From NCBI RefSeq assembly GCF_015645385.1, contig NZ_JADOET010000002.1, positions 310,001 through 374,000 of the forward strand: a DNA stretch of 64,000 nucleotides, in the 5' to 3' direction. The position numbers and the translations under genes were made by a program. This DNA comes from Winogradskyella marina (GTDB taxonomy: Bacteria; Bacteroidota; Bacteroidia; Flavobacteriales; Flavobacteriaceae). Shown here piece after piece: positions 8,541-18,992 of this stretch (position 1 is the stretch's first letter; each line of letters begins with the position of its first letter). The notes under the pieces are model-generated. The model saw nothing but the letters and a program-made list of their open reading frames with translations. It did no database searches and was not told the DNA's origin.

Positions 8541-11500
8541 TTGCAAAATTCAGCTTTCAAAATATACAATGCTTCTGCTGGTAGTGGAAAAACCTTCACG
8601 CTGGCAAAAGCGTATCTCAAAATACTGGTTCAGTCTCAACGCTACGATCAGTTTAAATCCATTTTAGCCATTACGTTTACCAACAAGGCAGTTGGCGAAA
8701 TGAAGGAACGTATTATAGACATGTTAAAATCGTTTTCTTCGGAAAAAAGCTTAACAGAACCGCATCCTATGTTTGTGGCGATTTGTGACGAATTAGACAT
8801 TAAACCCGAAATGCTTCACAACAAATCAAAACACATCTTAAAATATATTATCCACAACTATGGAGCCTTTGATATTTCTACTATAGATGGTTTTACACAC
8901 AGAGTAATTAGAACTTTTGCTCACGATTTAAAATTACCTGTAAATTTCGAAGTAGAACTAGATCAAGAACGGCTTTTGAATGAAGCAGTAGATAGTTTGA
9001 TTGCAAAAGCAGGAGCTGATAAATCCTTAACTAAAGTGCTTGTGGATTTTGCGATAGAAAAAGCAGACGACGATAAGAGTTGGGATATTAGTTTTGATTT
9101 TAATAAGATTTCTAAATTGCTGGTGAATGAAAATGATCTTTTTGCCATAAATAGTTTAAAGACTAAAACACTTGACGATTTTAAAAACCTAAAACAACAA
9201 TTAGCTCAGGAGGTTCTTCAACTTGAAGAGCAGATTGTAACCATTGGAAATAAAGCTTTGACTTTATTAGAAGAAACGGGTTTACAATTCAATGATTTTA
9301 GCAGAGGGTCACTTCCTAAGCATTTTGAGAAATTAAAAAACAAACAATTTTCTGTAAGTTTTGATACGGCTTGGCAAAATGATTTGGTTTTCGGAAACAC
9401 ATTATTTCCTAAACGTGTAACGGACGTTGTTGCTTCAACTATAGAAAGTATTCAATCACAGTTAGCAGAGGATTTTCTTAAAAGCAAAGGATTAATTTTT
9501 GACTTAAAACTTAAAAAAGGATTTTATAGAAACATCACACCACTTTCGGTATTAAATGCTATTAAAATCGAATTAGAGATTTTAAAAGCAGACCAGAATA
9601 AAATGTTGATTTCAGAATTTAATACCATTATTGGTAAAGAAATTAAGAATCAACCAACACCTTTTATATATGAACGCTTAGGCGAAAAATTCAAACATTA
9701 TTTTATAGATGAGTTTCAAGACACGTCTAAAATGCAATGGGAAAATTTAGTGCCATTATTAGAAAATGCACTTTCAACAACAGATGGTTCTGCTATGTTG
9801 GTTGGTGATGCTAAGCAGGCAATTTATAGATGGAGAGGAGGAGAAGCGGAGCAGTTTATAAAACTTTATAATGAGATTGATAATCCCTTTCAGCTAGAAG
9901 CTGAGGTTTTGCCATTAGATACCAACTATAGAAGTGCCAAAGCGGTTATTGAGTTTAACAATTTGTTTTTTAATTATTTAAGTGAAACGGCTTTCAGTGA
10001 ATCTGCTTATGCCGATCTTTATAAAAAAGCGACTCAAAATACGCATAATACATCCGAAGGTTACGTCAATCTTAATTTTTTAGATGTTCAGAAAGATGAT
10101 GATATCCATGAGATGTATGCCACTCAAGTACTTGAAACAATACAAGAATGTCAAGCCAATGGTTTTCCATTAGATGATATTTGTGTTTTAGTCAGAAAAC
10201 GAAAAGAAGGTGTTGCCATCGCTAATTACCTCAATGAAAAAGGTATTAAAATCACCTCTTCCGAAACCTTACTTTTAAAGAATTCTGATAAGGTTAATTT
10301 TATCAATTCGTTCTTAAAACTATTGGTTCAGCCATCAAATGATAGTTTAAAAGTTGAGGTGCTTTCTTATATTGCAGAGCAGCATCAGGTTGAAGATAAA
10401 CATCAGTTTTTTATCACTTATCTCAAGAAAAATCTTGATGACATGTTTTCCGAATTAAATCAACTGGATATCTATATTGATAAAAACCAATGTCTTCAAT
10501 TACCGCTCTACGAGTTGGTAGAACATATTGTTAGACAATTCAATCTTAATCAAACTTCCGATGCTTATCTTCAGTTCTTTTTAGATGTCGTTTTAGAATT
10601 CACGCAAAAACAAAATGCAGATGTTGCTGCTTTTGTTACTTATTTTGAAAAGAAAGCTGATAAATTAAGTGTCGTTACGCCAGAAAATATGGAAGCGGTT
10701 CAGATTATGACCATTCATAAATCTAAAGGCTTAGAGTTTCCGATAGTGATTTTCCCGTATGCCGATCTCGATATATATAAAGAAATTGAACCTAAGGTGT
10801 GGTTTCCTGTTGAGGCCGAAAACAACCACGGGTTTGGGACCTTATTATTAAATTATAATAAAGATGTTGAACATTTTGGCCAAGCAGGAAGCTTAATTTA
10901 TAATACACATCAATCGCAATTAGAATTAGACAATATTAATTTGTTGTACGTGGTTTTAACAAGAGCCGTAGAACAATTACATATTATTTCGAAAAAAGAT
11001 ATTAATACTAAAGGAGAAGCCAACAGGAAATCTTATGCAGGCTTGTTTATTAATTTCTTGATGAACGACAACAAGTGGAACGACAATCAGCTTAGTTACA
11101 GCTACGGAACACTGAAAACTAATGAAAACGTTTCAGAAAAAGACAACACTTCTAGTCCTATACAATTGATTTCGGTACCAAAGGAAGCACATAGTTTAAG
11201 TATTGTCACTAAATCTGGATTACTTTGGGATACTGAACAAGAAGCAGCAATAGAACGTGGTAATTTGGTGCATTTAATTCTTTCAAAAATTGAAACGATT
11301 GAAGATGTCGATTTTGCCTTTAATGAACTGTTACTGTCAGGAGACGTTACAACAGACCACAGTGAGGTTTTAAAATCGTTGGTTTTAGAGGTTTTAAATC
11401 ATCCTAAATTAGCAACATATTTTCACGAGGGTTTCAAAATTTATAATGAGCGAGATATTATTACAAGTTCTGGTCAGATTATGCGTCCAGACCGCTTAAA

Positions 11501-11672
11501 TATAAATTCTAAAAATGAAGCCATACTTATAGATTATAAAACTGGAGATGCCAAAGAATCTCACGCTTCACAACTTAATAATTACGAAGCTGTTTTAAAC
11601 GAAATGAACTTAAATGTAATCCACAAATTACTAGTTTATATAAATGACGCTGTTGAAGTCTTAGAAGTCTAA
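8541..11672 (+). CDS. AddA/RecB-like UvrD-family helicase-nuclease
   Basis: 1043-aa ATP-dependent DNA end-resection enzyme for homologous recombination. Walker A ASAGSGKT at residues 11-18; Walker B with DEFQDTS near 395; helicase motifs GDAKQAIYRWRGG, DTNYRS, IMTIHKSKGLEFP and LLYVVLTRA follow. A C-terminal RecB-type nuclease domain carries LIDYKTGD. The start is TTG: an in-frame stop lies at 8508-8510 and no ATG or GTG occurs before the Walker motif. The AddB-like partner is at 14729-17491, with kbl and ompA between them. Confidence 0.9.
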   Translation: MQNSAFKIYNASAGSGKTFTLAKAYLKILVQSQRYDQFKSILAITFTNKAVGEMKERIIDMLKSFSSEKSLTEPHPMFVAICDELDIKPEMLHNKSKHILKYIIHNYGAFDISTIDGFTHRVIRTFAHDLKLPVNFEVELDQERLLNEAVDSLIAKAGADKSLTKVLVDFAIEKADDDKSWDISFDFNKISKLLVNENDLFAINSLKTKTLDDFKNLKQQLAQEVLQLEEQIVTIGNKALTLLEETGLQFNDFSRGSLPKHFEKLKNKQFSVSFDTAWQNDLVFGNTLFPKRVTDVVASTIESIQSQLAEDFLKSKGLIFDLKLKKGFYRNITPLSVLNAIKIELEILKADQNKMLISEFNTIIGKEIKNQPTPFIYERLGEKFKHYFIDEFQDTSKMQWENLVPLLENALSTTDGSAMLVGDAKQAIYRWRGGEAEQFIKLYNEIDNPFQLEAEVLPLDTNYRSAKAVIEFNNLFFNYLSETAFSESAYADLYKKATQNTHNTSEGYVNLNFLDVQKDDDIHEMYATQVLETIQECQANGFPLDDICVLVRKRKEGVAIANYLNEKGIKITSSETLLLKNSDKVNFINSFLKLLVQPSNDSLKVEVLSYIAEQHQVEDKHQFFITYLKKNLDDMFSELNQLDIYIDKNQCLQLPLYELVEHIVRQFNLNQTSDAYLQFFLDVVLEFTQKQNADVAAFVTYFEKKADKLSVVTPENMEAVQIMTIHKSKGLEFPIVIFPYADLDIYKEIEPKVWFPVEAENNHGFGTLLLNYNKDVEHFGQAGSLIYNTHQSQLELDNINLLYVVLTRAVEQLHIISKKDINTKGEANRKSYAGLFINFLMNDNKWNDNQLSYSYGTLKTNENVSEKDNTSSPIQLISVPKEAHSLSIVTKSGLLWDTEQEAAIERGNLVHLILSKIETIEDVDFAFNELLLSGDVTTDHSEVLKSLVLEVLNHPKLATYFHEGFKIYNERDIITSSGQIMRPDRLNINSKNEAILIDYKTGDAKESHASQLNNYEAVLNEMNLNVIHKLLVYINDAVEVLEV

Positions 11673-11942
11673 TTATTCCTATTATCTTTGTTTTAATTAT
11701 TAGAGTCTGATTAAAAAATAAGAATTAAACTTTTATATAAACAGAAGGTTTTTACTCATTTTTTAATAGTGAGGCCTTGCTTTTTTGTTAATTGTTGTGA
11801 GAGAAATTAAATATAGTTTTTTTTTAAAAACACTAATATTTATCAGTTAGTTAGAGTTAAGTCTAACGTCTTATTTCTAACAGCGAAGCGGTTTAAACTC
11901 TATTATCAGACAACACTATTTTAATTTATAAAAAAACAAATC

Positions 11943-13136
11943 ATGTACGGAGACATAAAACAACATTTACAACAAGAAATAGAATCTATAAAAGACGCAG
12001 GCCTTTTTAAAGAAGAGCGTATTATAACATCGCCTCAAGGAGCTGAAATTACACTTAATACTGGTAAAAAAGTTTTAAATTTCTGCGCTAATAATTATTT
12101 AGGTTTGTCGGCACATCCAGATGTTATTCAAGCTGCCAAAGACACCATGGATACGCATGGTTTTGGTATGTCTTCAGTACGCTTCATTTGTGGAACTCAA
12201 GATATCCATAAAGAACTAGAGCAAAAAATCGCAGATTTCTACGGTACAGAAGATACTATATTATATGCAGCCGCTTTTGATGCTAATGGAGGAGTTTTTG
12301 AACCTTTGTTAACTAAGGAAGATGCTATTATTTCAGATTCTTTAAATCACGCTTCAATTATTGATGGTGTTAGATTATGTAAAGCAGCAAGATACCGTTA
12401 CCAAAATAACGACATGGCAGATTTAGAAACACAATTAATTGAAGCCAATGCTAATGGTGCACGTTTCAAAATTATTGTAACGGATGGTGTGTTTTCTATG
12501 GACGGTTTGGTAGCTCCTTTAGATAAGATTTGTGATTTAGCAGATAAATATGACGCTATGGTTATGATTGATGAGTGCCATGCGACTGGATTTATTGGTG
12601 AAACTGGTATTGGAACCTTAGAAGAAAAAGGTGTTTTAGGAAGAATAGATATTATCACCGGAACCTTAGGAAAAGCTATGGGAGGAGCCATGGGAGGTTA
12701 TACTACAGCTAAAAAGGAAATTGTTGAGTTGTTACGTCAACGCTCAAGACCATATTTGTTTTCAAATTCTTTAGCACCTGCAATTGTTGGGGCATCAATT
12801 AAAGTATTTGATATGCTTAAAAACGATACATCACTTAGAGATAAAGTAGATTGGAATACAAAATACTTCAAAAAAGGGATGAAAGAAGCAGGTTTTGATA
12901 TTGTAGATGGAGATTCAGCCATTGTACCAGTAATGTTATATGATGCCAAATTATCTCAGAATATGGCCAATATGTTATTAGAAGAAGGGATTTATGTTAT
13001 AGGTTTCTTTTATCCTGTAGTACCTAAAGAAAAAGCCAGAATAAGAGTACAACTTTCGGCAGCTCACAACCAAGAACAGCTTGATAAAGCAATATCAGCC
13101 TTCACAAAAGTGGGAAGAGAATTAAATGTTATCTGA
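11943..13136 (+). CDS. kbl: glycine C-acetyltransferase (2-amino-3-ketobutyrate CoA ligase)
   Basis: 397-aa PLP enzyme of the alpha-oxoamine synthase family that cleaves 2-amino-3-ketobutyrate with CoA to glycine and acetyl-CoA in threonine breakdown. K244 in [13 protein letters not shown] forms the internal aldimine, the same number as in E. coli Kbl. The PLP-contact segments DECHATGF and SLNHAS are present. No tdh lies next to it in this window. The 270-base gap before it holds no open frame; a TATCTTTG box at 11683-11690 may be part of a promoter. Confidence 0.95.
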   Translation: MYGDIKQHLQQEIESIKDAGLFKEERIITSPQGAEITLNTGKKVLNFCANNYLGLSAHPDVIQAAKDTMDTHGFGMSSVRFICGTQDIHKELEQKIADFYGTEDTILYAAAFDANGGVFEPLLTKEDAIISDSLNHASIIDGVRLCKAARYRYQNNDMADLETQLIEANANGARFKIIVTDGVFSMDGLVAPLDKICDLADKYDAMVMIDECHATGFIGETGIGTLEEKGVLGRIDIITGTLGKAMGGAMGGYTTAKKEIVELLRQRSRPYLFSNSLAPAIVGASIKVFDMLKNDTSLRDKVDWNTKYFKKGMKEAGFDIVDGDSAIVPVMLYDAKLSQNMANMLLEEGIYVIGFFYPVVPKEKARIRVQLSAAHNQEQLDKAISAFTKVGRELNVI

Positions 13137-13203
13137 AATGATTCAAATTTTAACACAAACGCTGTATTATAGAGCAATATCCCAATAATTTTATATATTT
13201 GTC

Positions 13204-13234
13204 TTTGTTAATATAATTTAACATCCTATTTTTG
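13204..13234 (+). promoter_or_regulatory. Bacteroidetes sigma-A promoter of the OmpA/TSP3 gene
   Basis: -33 TTTG (13204-13207), 19-base spacer, -7 TATTTTTG (13227-13234). This fits the flavobacterial TTG-N17-23-TAnnTTTG pattern exactly. The start codon is 35 bases further on. Confidence 0.75.
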
Positions 13235-13269
13235 CCACAATTAACACTTAAAATTAAATTAATTAGAAT

Positions 13270-14667
13270 ATGAAAAATCTTAGCAGATTATTTTTTGTCG
13301 CAGTGCTTATCGCAAGTTTTAGCACCTCTAATGCTCAAGATAAGAACAATCCATGGGCCATAACTTTTGGAACCAACGCAGTTGACTTTTACCCTGTAGG
13401 AGAAGACACACCTCAAGGAGAATATTTTGACGAATACTTCAATGCAACTGATCATTGGAATATCCTTCCATCAATTTCAACACTTTCTGTGTCTAAATAC
13501 CTTAGTGATGGTTTTACATTTACTGCCAATGGTTCTATAAACAGAATTGATAAATTTGGTTCTAATTTTGATCCTATTACAGGTGAAGAATCAACTAATA
13601 AAGTTGATGATTTAACTTACTATGCTTTAGATGGTAGAGTATCATATAGCTTTATGGATGTAATTAACTCTAATACTGTTGAGCCTTATTTAGGTGTTGG
13701 TGGTGGTTACACTTGGGTTGATGAAATCGGTGCTGGAACTGTAAATGGAACTTTAGGTTTTAAATTTTGGTTATCTGAAAAGCTAGGTTTAGATGTTCAA
13801 TCTACTTATAAGCATTCTTTCGAAGATTACTTATCAAAACATTTCCAACATTCAGTTGGTCTTACGTTTAAGTTTGGTGGTACTGACACTGATGGTGATG
13901 GTATATACGATCAAGATGATGCTTGTCCTGAAGAAGCTGGTTTAGAGATCTTTAATGGTTGTCCAGATTCTGATAACGATGGTATCCAAGATTCTAAAGA
14001 TGATTGTCCAAATACTGCTGGTTTAGCTGAATTTAACGGTTGTCCTGATTCTGACGGTGACGGTGTAATGGATAAAGATGATAACTGTCCTGAGGTTGCT
14101 GGTTTAAAAAGTTTAGCTGGTTGTCCAGATGCTGATGGTGACGGTGTTGCTGATGCTGATGATAACTGTCCTAACGAAGCAGGTCCTGCTGCAAACAGTG
14201 GATGTCCTTGGCCAGATACTGATGGTGACGGTGTATTAGACAAAGACGATAAGTGTCCTAACGAAGCTGGTACAGTGGCAAACAATGGTTGTCCTGAAGT
14301 TAAGCCAACTGAAGAAGTAATGGATACATTAAACGAATATTCTAGATCTATCTTGTTTAACTCTGGTAAGGCAACTTTCCAAAAACAAACTGACCAAGTA
14401 TTACAGTCAATGGTGGCTATCTTTAAAGAATACCCACAAGCTAACTTCTCATTAGAAGGTCATACTGATAGTGATGGTTCTAAATCTATGAACCAAGCGT
14501 TATCTGAAAGAAGAGCAAATGCAGTTAGAGATTATTTAATCGCTAATGGTATTGATTCTGAAAGATTAACTGCTGCTGGTTTCGGTGAAGAGAATCCTAT
14601 CGCTAGCAACAGTACAAGAGCTGGTAAGAAAGAAAACAGACGTGTAGAGGTGAAGTTGAAAAACTAA
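13270..14667 (+). CDS. OmpA-family outer-membrane protein with TSP3 calcium-binding repeats
   Basis: 465-aa major outer-membrane protein. The signal peptide (about 1-22) ends before QDKNNPW. A beta-barrel of about 180 residues follows. About five thrombospondin type-3 repeats (D-x-D-x-D-G...D-x-C-P, about 205-345) bind Ca2+ and form a rigid stalk. The C-terminal OmpA domain (ILFNSGKATF, LEGHTDSDGS, RRVEVKL) binds peptidoglycan. It has a good promoter and a strong terminator, so it is a single-gene unit, probably highly expressed. Confidence 0.93.
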   Translation: MKNLSRLFFVAVLIASFSTSNAQDKNNPWAITFGTNAVDFYPVGEDTPQGEYFDEYFNATDHWNILPSISTLSVSKYLSDGFTFTANGSINRIDKFGSNFDPITGEESTNKVDDLTYYALDGRVSYSFMDVINSNTVEPYLGVGGGYTWVDEIGAGTVNGTLGFKFWLSEKLGLDVQSTYKHSFEDYLSKHFQHSVGLTFKFGGTDTDGDGIYDQDDACPEEAGLEIFNGCPDSDNDGIQDSKDDCPNTAGLAEFNGCPDSDGDGVMDKDDNCPEVAGLKSLAGCPDADGDGVADADDNCPNEAGPAANSGCPWPDTDGDGVLDKDDKCPNEAGTVANNGCPEVKPTEEVMDTLNEYSRSILFNSGKATFQKQTDQVLQSMVAIFKEYPQANFSLEGHTDSDGSKSMNQALSERRANAVRDYLIANGIDSERLTAAGFGEENPIASNSTRAGKKENRRVEVKLKN

Positions 14668-14690
14668 TCACATCTAAAATATATATTAAA

Positions 14691-14718
14691 AACGCTCCGA
14701 ATCTCGGAGCGTTTTTTA
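14691..14718 (+). terminator. intrinsic terminator after the OmpA/TSP3 gene
   Basis: AACGCTCCGA (14691-14700) and TCGGAGCGTT (14704-14713) are perfect 10-bp arms with a 3-base loop, followed by TTTTT. The next gene starts 11 bases later. Confidence 0.9.
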
Positions 14719-14728
14719 TTTTTATAGA

Positions 14729-17491
14729 ATGATAAGTTTTATAAAATCGGTTCTCATAGATCTTCAAAAGAAAGACTTCAAATTAGAGGATCTTCATTTC
14801 ATTCTACCGAGTAAGCGTGCAGGTGTTTTTCTTAAACACCACCTTTCTTCATTAATAGAACAACCTATTTTTACGCCTCAAATACTCAGTAGTGAAGAAT
14901 TTGTTGAAGAACTTTCTGGTTTACAAAACCTACCTAATACAGATTTACTATTTAGGCTATACGAATCGTATTTGGTACTGACAGCTAAAGAGGAACAAGA
15001 GTCTTTTGATTCCTTTTCTAAGTGGGCTCAAATCTTATTACAAGACTTCAATGAGATTGATCGCTATCTCATACCTCAAGATCATATTTTCGATTACCTA
15101 AATGCTATAAAAGAGCTTAATCATTGGTCTTTGGAACCAAAGCAAACCGATCTTGTTAAAAACCATTTAAAGTTCTGGAAACAGCTTAAAAATTACTACA
15201 CAACCTTTACAGGTAATCTACTTCAATCAAAGCAAGGGTATCAAGGCTTAATTTATAGAGAGTCGGTAGATAATTTAGAGTCTTATATAGAAAATGCTAA
15301 TGGAAAAACGCATATATTTTTAGGTTTTAATGCCCTAAATACGGCTGAGTCTCAAATTATTCAAGGCTTATTAAAAAATGACTTAGCACATATTTATTGG
15401 GACATCGATAAGGCGTTTATTGATGATAACATACATGACGCAGGTTGGTTTACAAGACAACATAGAAAACAATGGAATTACTTTAAAACAGAACCCTTCA
15501 ATTGGGTTTCTAACCATTATAGCGAACCAAAACATATTGAGGCTATCGGTATTCCTAAGTTGGTGGGCCAGGCCAAATATATTGGACAACTGCTAGACGA
15601 GTTAACAGAGAACGACACTAATTTGTCTAACATCGCAGTAGTTTTAGGTGAAGAACAGTTGCTGCTTCCCGTGTTAAATTCTATTCCTAAGCACATAACA
15701 AAACTCAATGTGACGATGGGTTTACCGTTACAATTTGTACCTTTGGCGTCATTTTTTGAACAGCTGTTTAATATTCATAAAAACAACCCTCAGCACTTTT
15801 ATTACAAGGATGTCATTGGTGTATTGTCACATCCTTCGGTTTACCCTTTGTTTGAAACCGATGATGGTAATGTTTCAAACGATATTGTTACTCATATTCA
15901 AAAAAATAATACGGTTTATATCAATGTTAATGAGCTTAAGCAACGCACCAGTTCACATAAAGAACTTATAGAGTTACTTTTTAACTCATGGAATAATAAT
16001 CCTAAAGTGGCTTTAAAACTATGTTCTGAGCTCATTTTAAGAATGAAGTCGAATTTTGATAGTAACAAGCAAGACCACAGTTTAGAATTAGAATATTTAT
16101 ACCGATTTAACACCTTATTTAATCAATTAGTGGAATTAAATACTAGTTATAAATACCTAAATTCAATAGTAGGATTGCAGTCTATTTATAAAGAATTACT
16201 GAGTTCTGAAACCTTGGATTTTAAGGGCGAACCATTAGAAGGACTTCAAATTATGGGTATGTTAGAATCGCGTGTCTTAGATTTTGAAACCGTTATTATA
16301 AGCTCGGTAAACGAAGGTATTTTGCCTTCAGGAAAAACAAACAATTCCTATATTCCATTCGATGTAAAAATTGAAAACAACTTACCAACCTTTAAAGAAA
16401 AGGATGCCGTCTATACTTATCACTTTTATAGACTTTTACAACGTGCTAAAAACGTTTACATATTGTACAATACTGAAATCGATGCTTTAAAAGGAGGTGA
16501 AAAAAGTCGGTTTTTAACTCAGTTGGAGGTTGAAGACATTCATAAAGTAAAAACAAGTATTGTTTCACCAGATGTTCCCATAATAGATCAAAATTTAACT
16601 GAAATAATTAAAACACGTTTGGTTATAGAAAAGGTAAAACAATTGTCTGCTAAAGGCTACTCACCTTCCTCTTTAACCAATTATATTAGAAATCCTATTG
16701 ATTTTTATTACGAAAAAATACTTGGTATAAAAGAGTTTGAAGACGTTGAAGAAAACATTGCTGCCAATACATTAGGTTCAGTTATTCACAATTCTCTTGA
16801 AGATTTTTACAAGCCATTAGTTGGTCACTTTTTAACAATAGAACATTTAAAAGCCTTTAAAAGTGAGACTAAAGCTATGGTAACTAAACACTTTGAAGAG
16901 TTATATAATACAGGCGGTTTTTCAAGTGGAAAAAACCTTATCATTTTTGAAATTGCACAACGTTACATTACAAACTTTTTAAATTTAGAAATAGAAAGTC
17001 TTAAGGACGGTAATGACATAAAAATCCTTTCTATTGAAGCAGATGAAATAATAGACATCGCTATTGAAGGTTTAGATTTTCCTATTAAATTAAAAGGAAA
17101 AGTAGATAGAATCGATAGTTTTAATGGTGTTACACGCGTTGTCGATTACAAATCCGGAAAGGTGGATAAAGGCAAAGTAGAAATTGTTGACTGGGAAGAA
17201 TTAACCACAGATTACGATAAGTACAGTAAATCATTTCAGGTGTTGTGTTATGCGTATATGATGCGACAAAATAAAAAGATTGAGTTACCCATTGAAGCAG
17301 GAATAATTTCATTTAAAAATTTAGGTGAAGGCTTTTTGAAATTTGGTAAAAAACCTTCATCTCATGCTAGAACTAGAGATCAATTAATTACGAATGAAAC
17401 TTTAGATAATTTTGAAATAGAACTTAAAAAACTCATCGTAGAAATCTGTAATCCAAAAGTGAATTTCGTAGAAAAAGAATTAGACAAATGA
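14729..17491 (+). CDS. AddB-like PD-(D/E)XK nuclease, partner of the AddA-like helicase
   Basis: 920-aa protein with a degenerate helicase-like N-terminal two thirds (ILPSKRAGVFLKHHL near the start replaces Walker A) and a C-terminal RecB-family nuclease domain whose metal motif is D806-Y-K808 (RVVDYKSGKV). The cysteines that hold the Fe-S cluster in Firmicutes AddB are not visible around SLTNYIRNPIDFYYEK, as seems usual for Bacteroidetes. It should form the second subunit of the double-strand-break resection complex with the product of 8541-11672. The next gene overlaps its stop by 4 bases. Confidence 0.85.
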   Translation: MISFIKSVLIDLQKKDFKLEDLHFILPSKRAGVFLKHHLSSLIEQPIFTPQILSSEEFVEELSGLQNLPNTDLLFRLYESYLVLTAKEEQESFDSFSKWAQILLQDFNEIDRYLIPQDHIFDYLNAIKELNHWSLEPKQTDLVKNHLKFWKQLKNYYTTFTGNLLQSKQGYQGLIYRESVDNLESYIENANGKTHIFLGFNALNTAESQIIQGLLKNDLAHIYWDIDKAFIDDNIHDAGWFTRQHRKQWNYFKTEPFNWVSNHYSEPKHIEAIGIPKLVGQAKYIGQLLDELTENDTNLSNIAVVLGEEQLLLPVLNSIPKHITKLNVTMGLPLQFVPLASFFEQLFNIHKNNPQHFYYKDVIGVLSHPSVYPLFETDDGNVSNDIVTHIQKNNTVYINVNELKQRTSSHKELIELLFNSWNNNPKVALKLCSELILRMKSNFDSNKQDHSLELEYLYRFNTLFNQLVELNTSYKYLNSIVGLQSIYKELLSSETLDFKGEPLEGLQIMGMLESRVLDFETVIISSVNEGILPSGKTNNSYIPFDVKIENNLPTFKEKDAVYTYHFYRLLQRAKNVYILYNTEIDALKGGEKSRFLTQLEVEDIHKVKTSIVSPDVPIIDQNLTEIIKTRLVIEKVKQLSAKGYSPSSLTNYIRNPIDFYYEKILGIKEFEDVEENIAANTLGSVIHNSLEDFYKPLVGHFLTIEHLKAFKSETKAMVTKHFEELYNTGGFSSGKNLIIFEIAQRYITNFLNLEIESLKDGNDIKILSIEADEIIDIAIEGLDFPIKLKGKVDRIDSFNGVTRVVDYKSGKVDKGKVEIVDWEELTTDYDKYSKSFQVLCYAYMMRQNKKIELPIEAGIISFKNLGEGFLKFGKKPSSHARTRDQLITNETLDNFEIELKKLIVEICNPKVNFVEKELDK

Positions 17492-18327
17492 AAATTGATA
17501 AGAATATAATTTTACAACGAAACGGTAAAAAACCGCTCTTAATTGATGCGTTTTATACAGAGTCTAATAAACATCAACCCATCGTAATTTTTTGTCATGG
17601 ATACAAAGGGTTTAAAGATTGGGGAGCATGGCATCTAATGGCAGAAGCTTTTTCGGAATCCGGATTTTGTTTTATAAAATTCAATTTTTCGCATAATGGT
17701 GGCACTATGGATAACCCAATCGATTTTCCAGATTTGGAAGCTTTTGGGAATAATAACTTCACCAAAGAATTAGATGATTTAGACGATATCATTACCTGGA
17801 CTGAAAACTATTTCAAGAACAATCCTAACATCAACACCAACGAAATTTCATTAATAGGTCATAGTCGAGGAGGTGGCATAACATTACTTAAAGCTGCGGA
17901 AGATACAAGAGTCACTAAACTTATAAGTTTAGCAAGTGTAAGCGATTTTGGTGTTAGATTTGGTTCTGATTCTGAAATAGAAGCATGGAAAAATAAAGGT
18001 GTTAAATACATTGTGAATGGTAGAACCAAACAGCAAATGCCACATTATTATCAGTTTTTTGAAGATTTTAAAGTCAATGAAAATAGACTTCATATTGAAA
18101 CTGCAGCAAAACAATTACCTATGCCGCAGTTAATAATTCACGGATCAAATGATTCAGCTGTAGATATTAGTGAAGCCAAAAAATTACACCAGTGGAATCC
18201 CGATAGTCAGCTTAAAATTGTTGAAGGAGCAAATCACGTTTTTAATACTAGGCATCCTTGGGAAAAGAATGAACTTTCTGAGGAATTAAAGACGGTTATA
18301 AATCATAGTATTAATTTTTTAAAATAA
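17488..18327 (+). CDS. alpha/beta hydrolase
   Basis: 279-aa cytoplasmic hydrolase of the alpha/beta fold. The nucleophile elbow is GHSRGGG with Ser126. A catalytic Asp in HGSNDSAVD and a His in EGANHVF near the C terminus complete the triad, and HGYKGFKDWG supplies the oxyanion region. Family members include short-chain peptidases and esterases; the substrate is not evident. Overlaps addB-like by 4 bases (ATGA). A bidirectional terminator follows. Confidence 0.85.
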   Translation: MKIDKNIILQRNGKKPLLIDAFYTESNKHQPIVIFCHGYKGFKDWGAWHLMAEAFSESGFCFIKFNFSHNGGTMDNPIDFPDLEAFGNNNFTKELDDLDDIITWTENYFKNNPNINTNEISLIGHSRGGGITLLKAAEDTRVTKLISLASVSDFGVRFGSDSEIEAWKNKGVKYIVNGRTKQQMPHYYQFFEDFKVNENRLHIETAAKQLPMPQLIIHGSNDSAVDISEAKKLHQWNPDSQLKIVEGANHVFNTRHPWEKNELSEELKTVINHSINFLK

Positions 18328-18352
18328 AAAAGCGTGCTAAAAACACGCTTTC
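18327..18352. terminator. bidirectional terminator between hydrolase gene and tRNA-Ala
   Basis: AAAGCGTG (18329-18336) and CACGCTTT (18344-18351). It lies between the 3' ends of the plus-strand hydrolase gene and the minus-strand tRNA. Confidence 0.8.
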
Positions 18353-18354
18353 TG

Positions 18355-18428
18355 TGGAGAAGATGGGATTCGAACCCACGACCTCTTGACTGCCAGTCAA
18401 GCGCTCTAGCCAACTGAGCTACATCCCC
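18355..18428 (-). tRNA. tRNA-Ala (anticodon GGC)
   Basis: On the minus strand all arms are present: acceptor GGGGATG with CTTCTCC (one U-U mismatch and one G-U pair), D-arm GCTC...GAGC, anticodon stem CTTGA/TCAAG around CTGGCAG giving anticodon GGC, and T-arm GTGGG-TTCGAAT-CCCAT. Discriminator A; CCA is not encoded. Confidence 0.95.
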
Positions 18429-18491
18429 AAAATTGTAATGTAAATATAGACTTATTATAAATGGGTTTATTGAAAAATTGAAACTTTGTAA

Positions 18492-18992
18492 ATGATTCGC
18501 TTAGCAAAAGAAAAAGATATTCAAGCCATTTTAGAGATCACCAAAGCCTGTGCTATTTCTATGATTTCCCAAGGTATTTATCAATGGAACGAACAGTATC
18601 CTAATCTGCCTGCGTTTCAAAAGGATATTGAGCGTAACGAGTTATATGTTTTAGAAAAAGACGCTATTATTTGTGGTTGTGTGGTGGTTTCTACGCTTAT
18701 GGATTCCGAATATAAACCTGTACAATGGTTGACAAAAAATGAAAATAACATGTATATTCATCGCTTGGCCATTCATCCTAATATGCAAGGCAAAGGTTAT
18801 GCGCAACAGCTTATGGATTTTGCAGAGCAATTCGCCATAGAAAATAATTATACCTCTATTCGATTAGATACCTTTTCAAAGAACAAAAGAAACCAAAAGT
18901 TTTACGAACTTCGCGGTTATAAACGATTAGGCGATATTTACTTTCCGAACCAAAGTGAATTTCCTTTTTATTGTTACGAATTGGTACTGTGA
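18492..18992 (+). CDS. GNAT-family N-acetyltransferase
   Basis: 166-aa acetyl-CoA-dependent N-acetyltransferase. The acetyl-CoA loop follows the core strand IHRLAIHPNMQGKGYAQQLM, fitting the GNAT motif A (Q/RxxGxG/A), and the C-terminal RNQKFYELRGYKRLG is a typical motif B. The substrate is unknown. Its TGA overlaps the GTG start of the MATE gene, so the two are translationally coupled. Confidence 0.88.
   Translation: MIRLAKEKDIQAILEITKACAISMISQGIYQWNEQYPNLPAFQKDIERNELYVLEKDAIICGCVVVSTLMDSEYKPVQWLTKNENNMYIHRLAIHPNMQGKGYAQQLMDFAEQFAIENNYTSIRLDTFSKNKRNQKFYELRGYKRLGDIYFPNQSEFPFYCYELVL

Noticed and set aside
13911..14285. Minus-strand ORF over the TSP3 repeats
   Set aside because: Its repeats mirror the Asp-rich repeats of the porin; a shadow.
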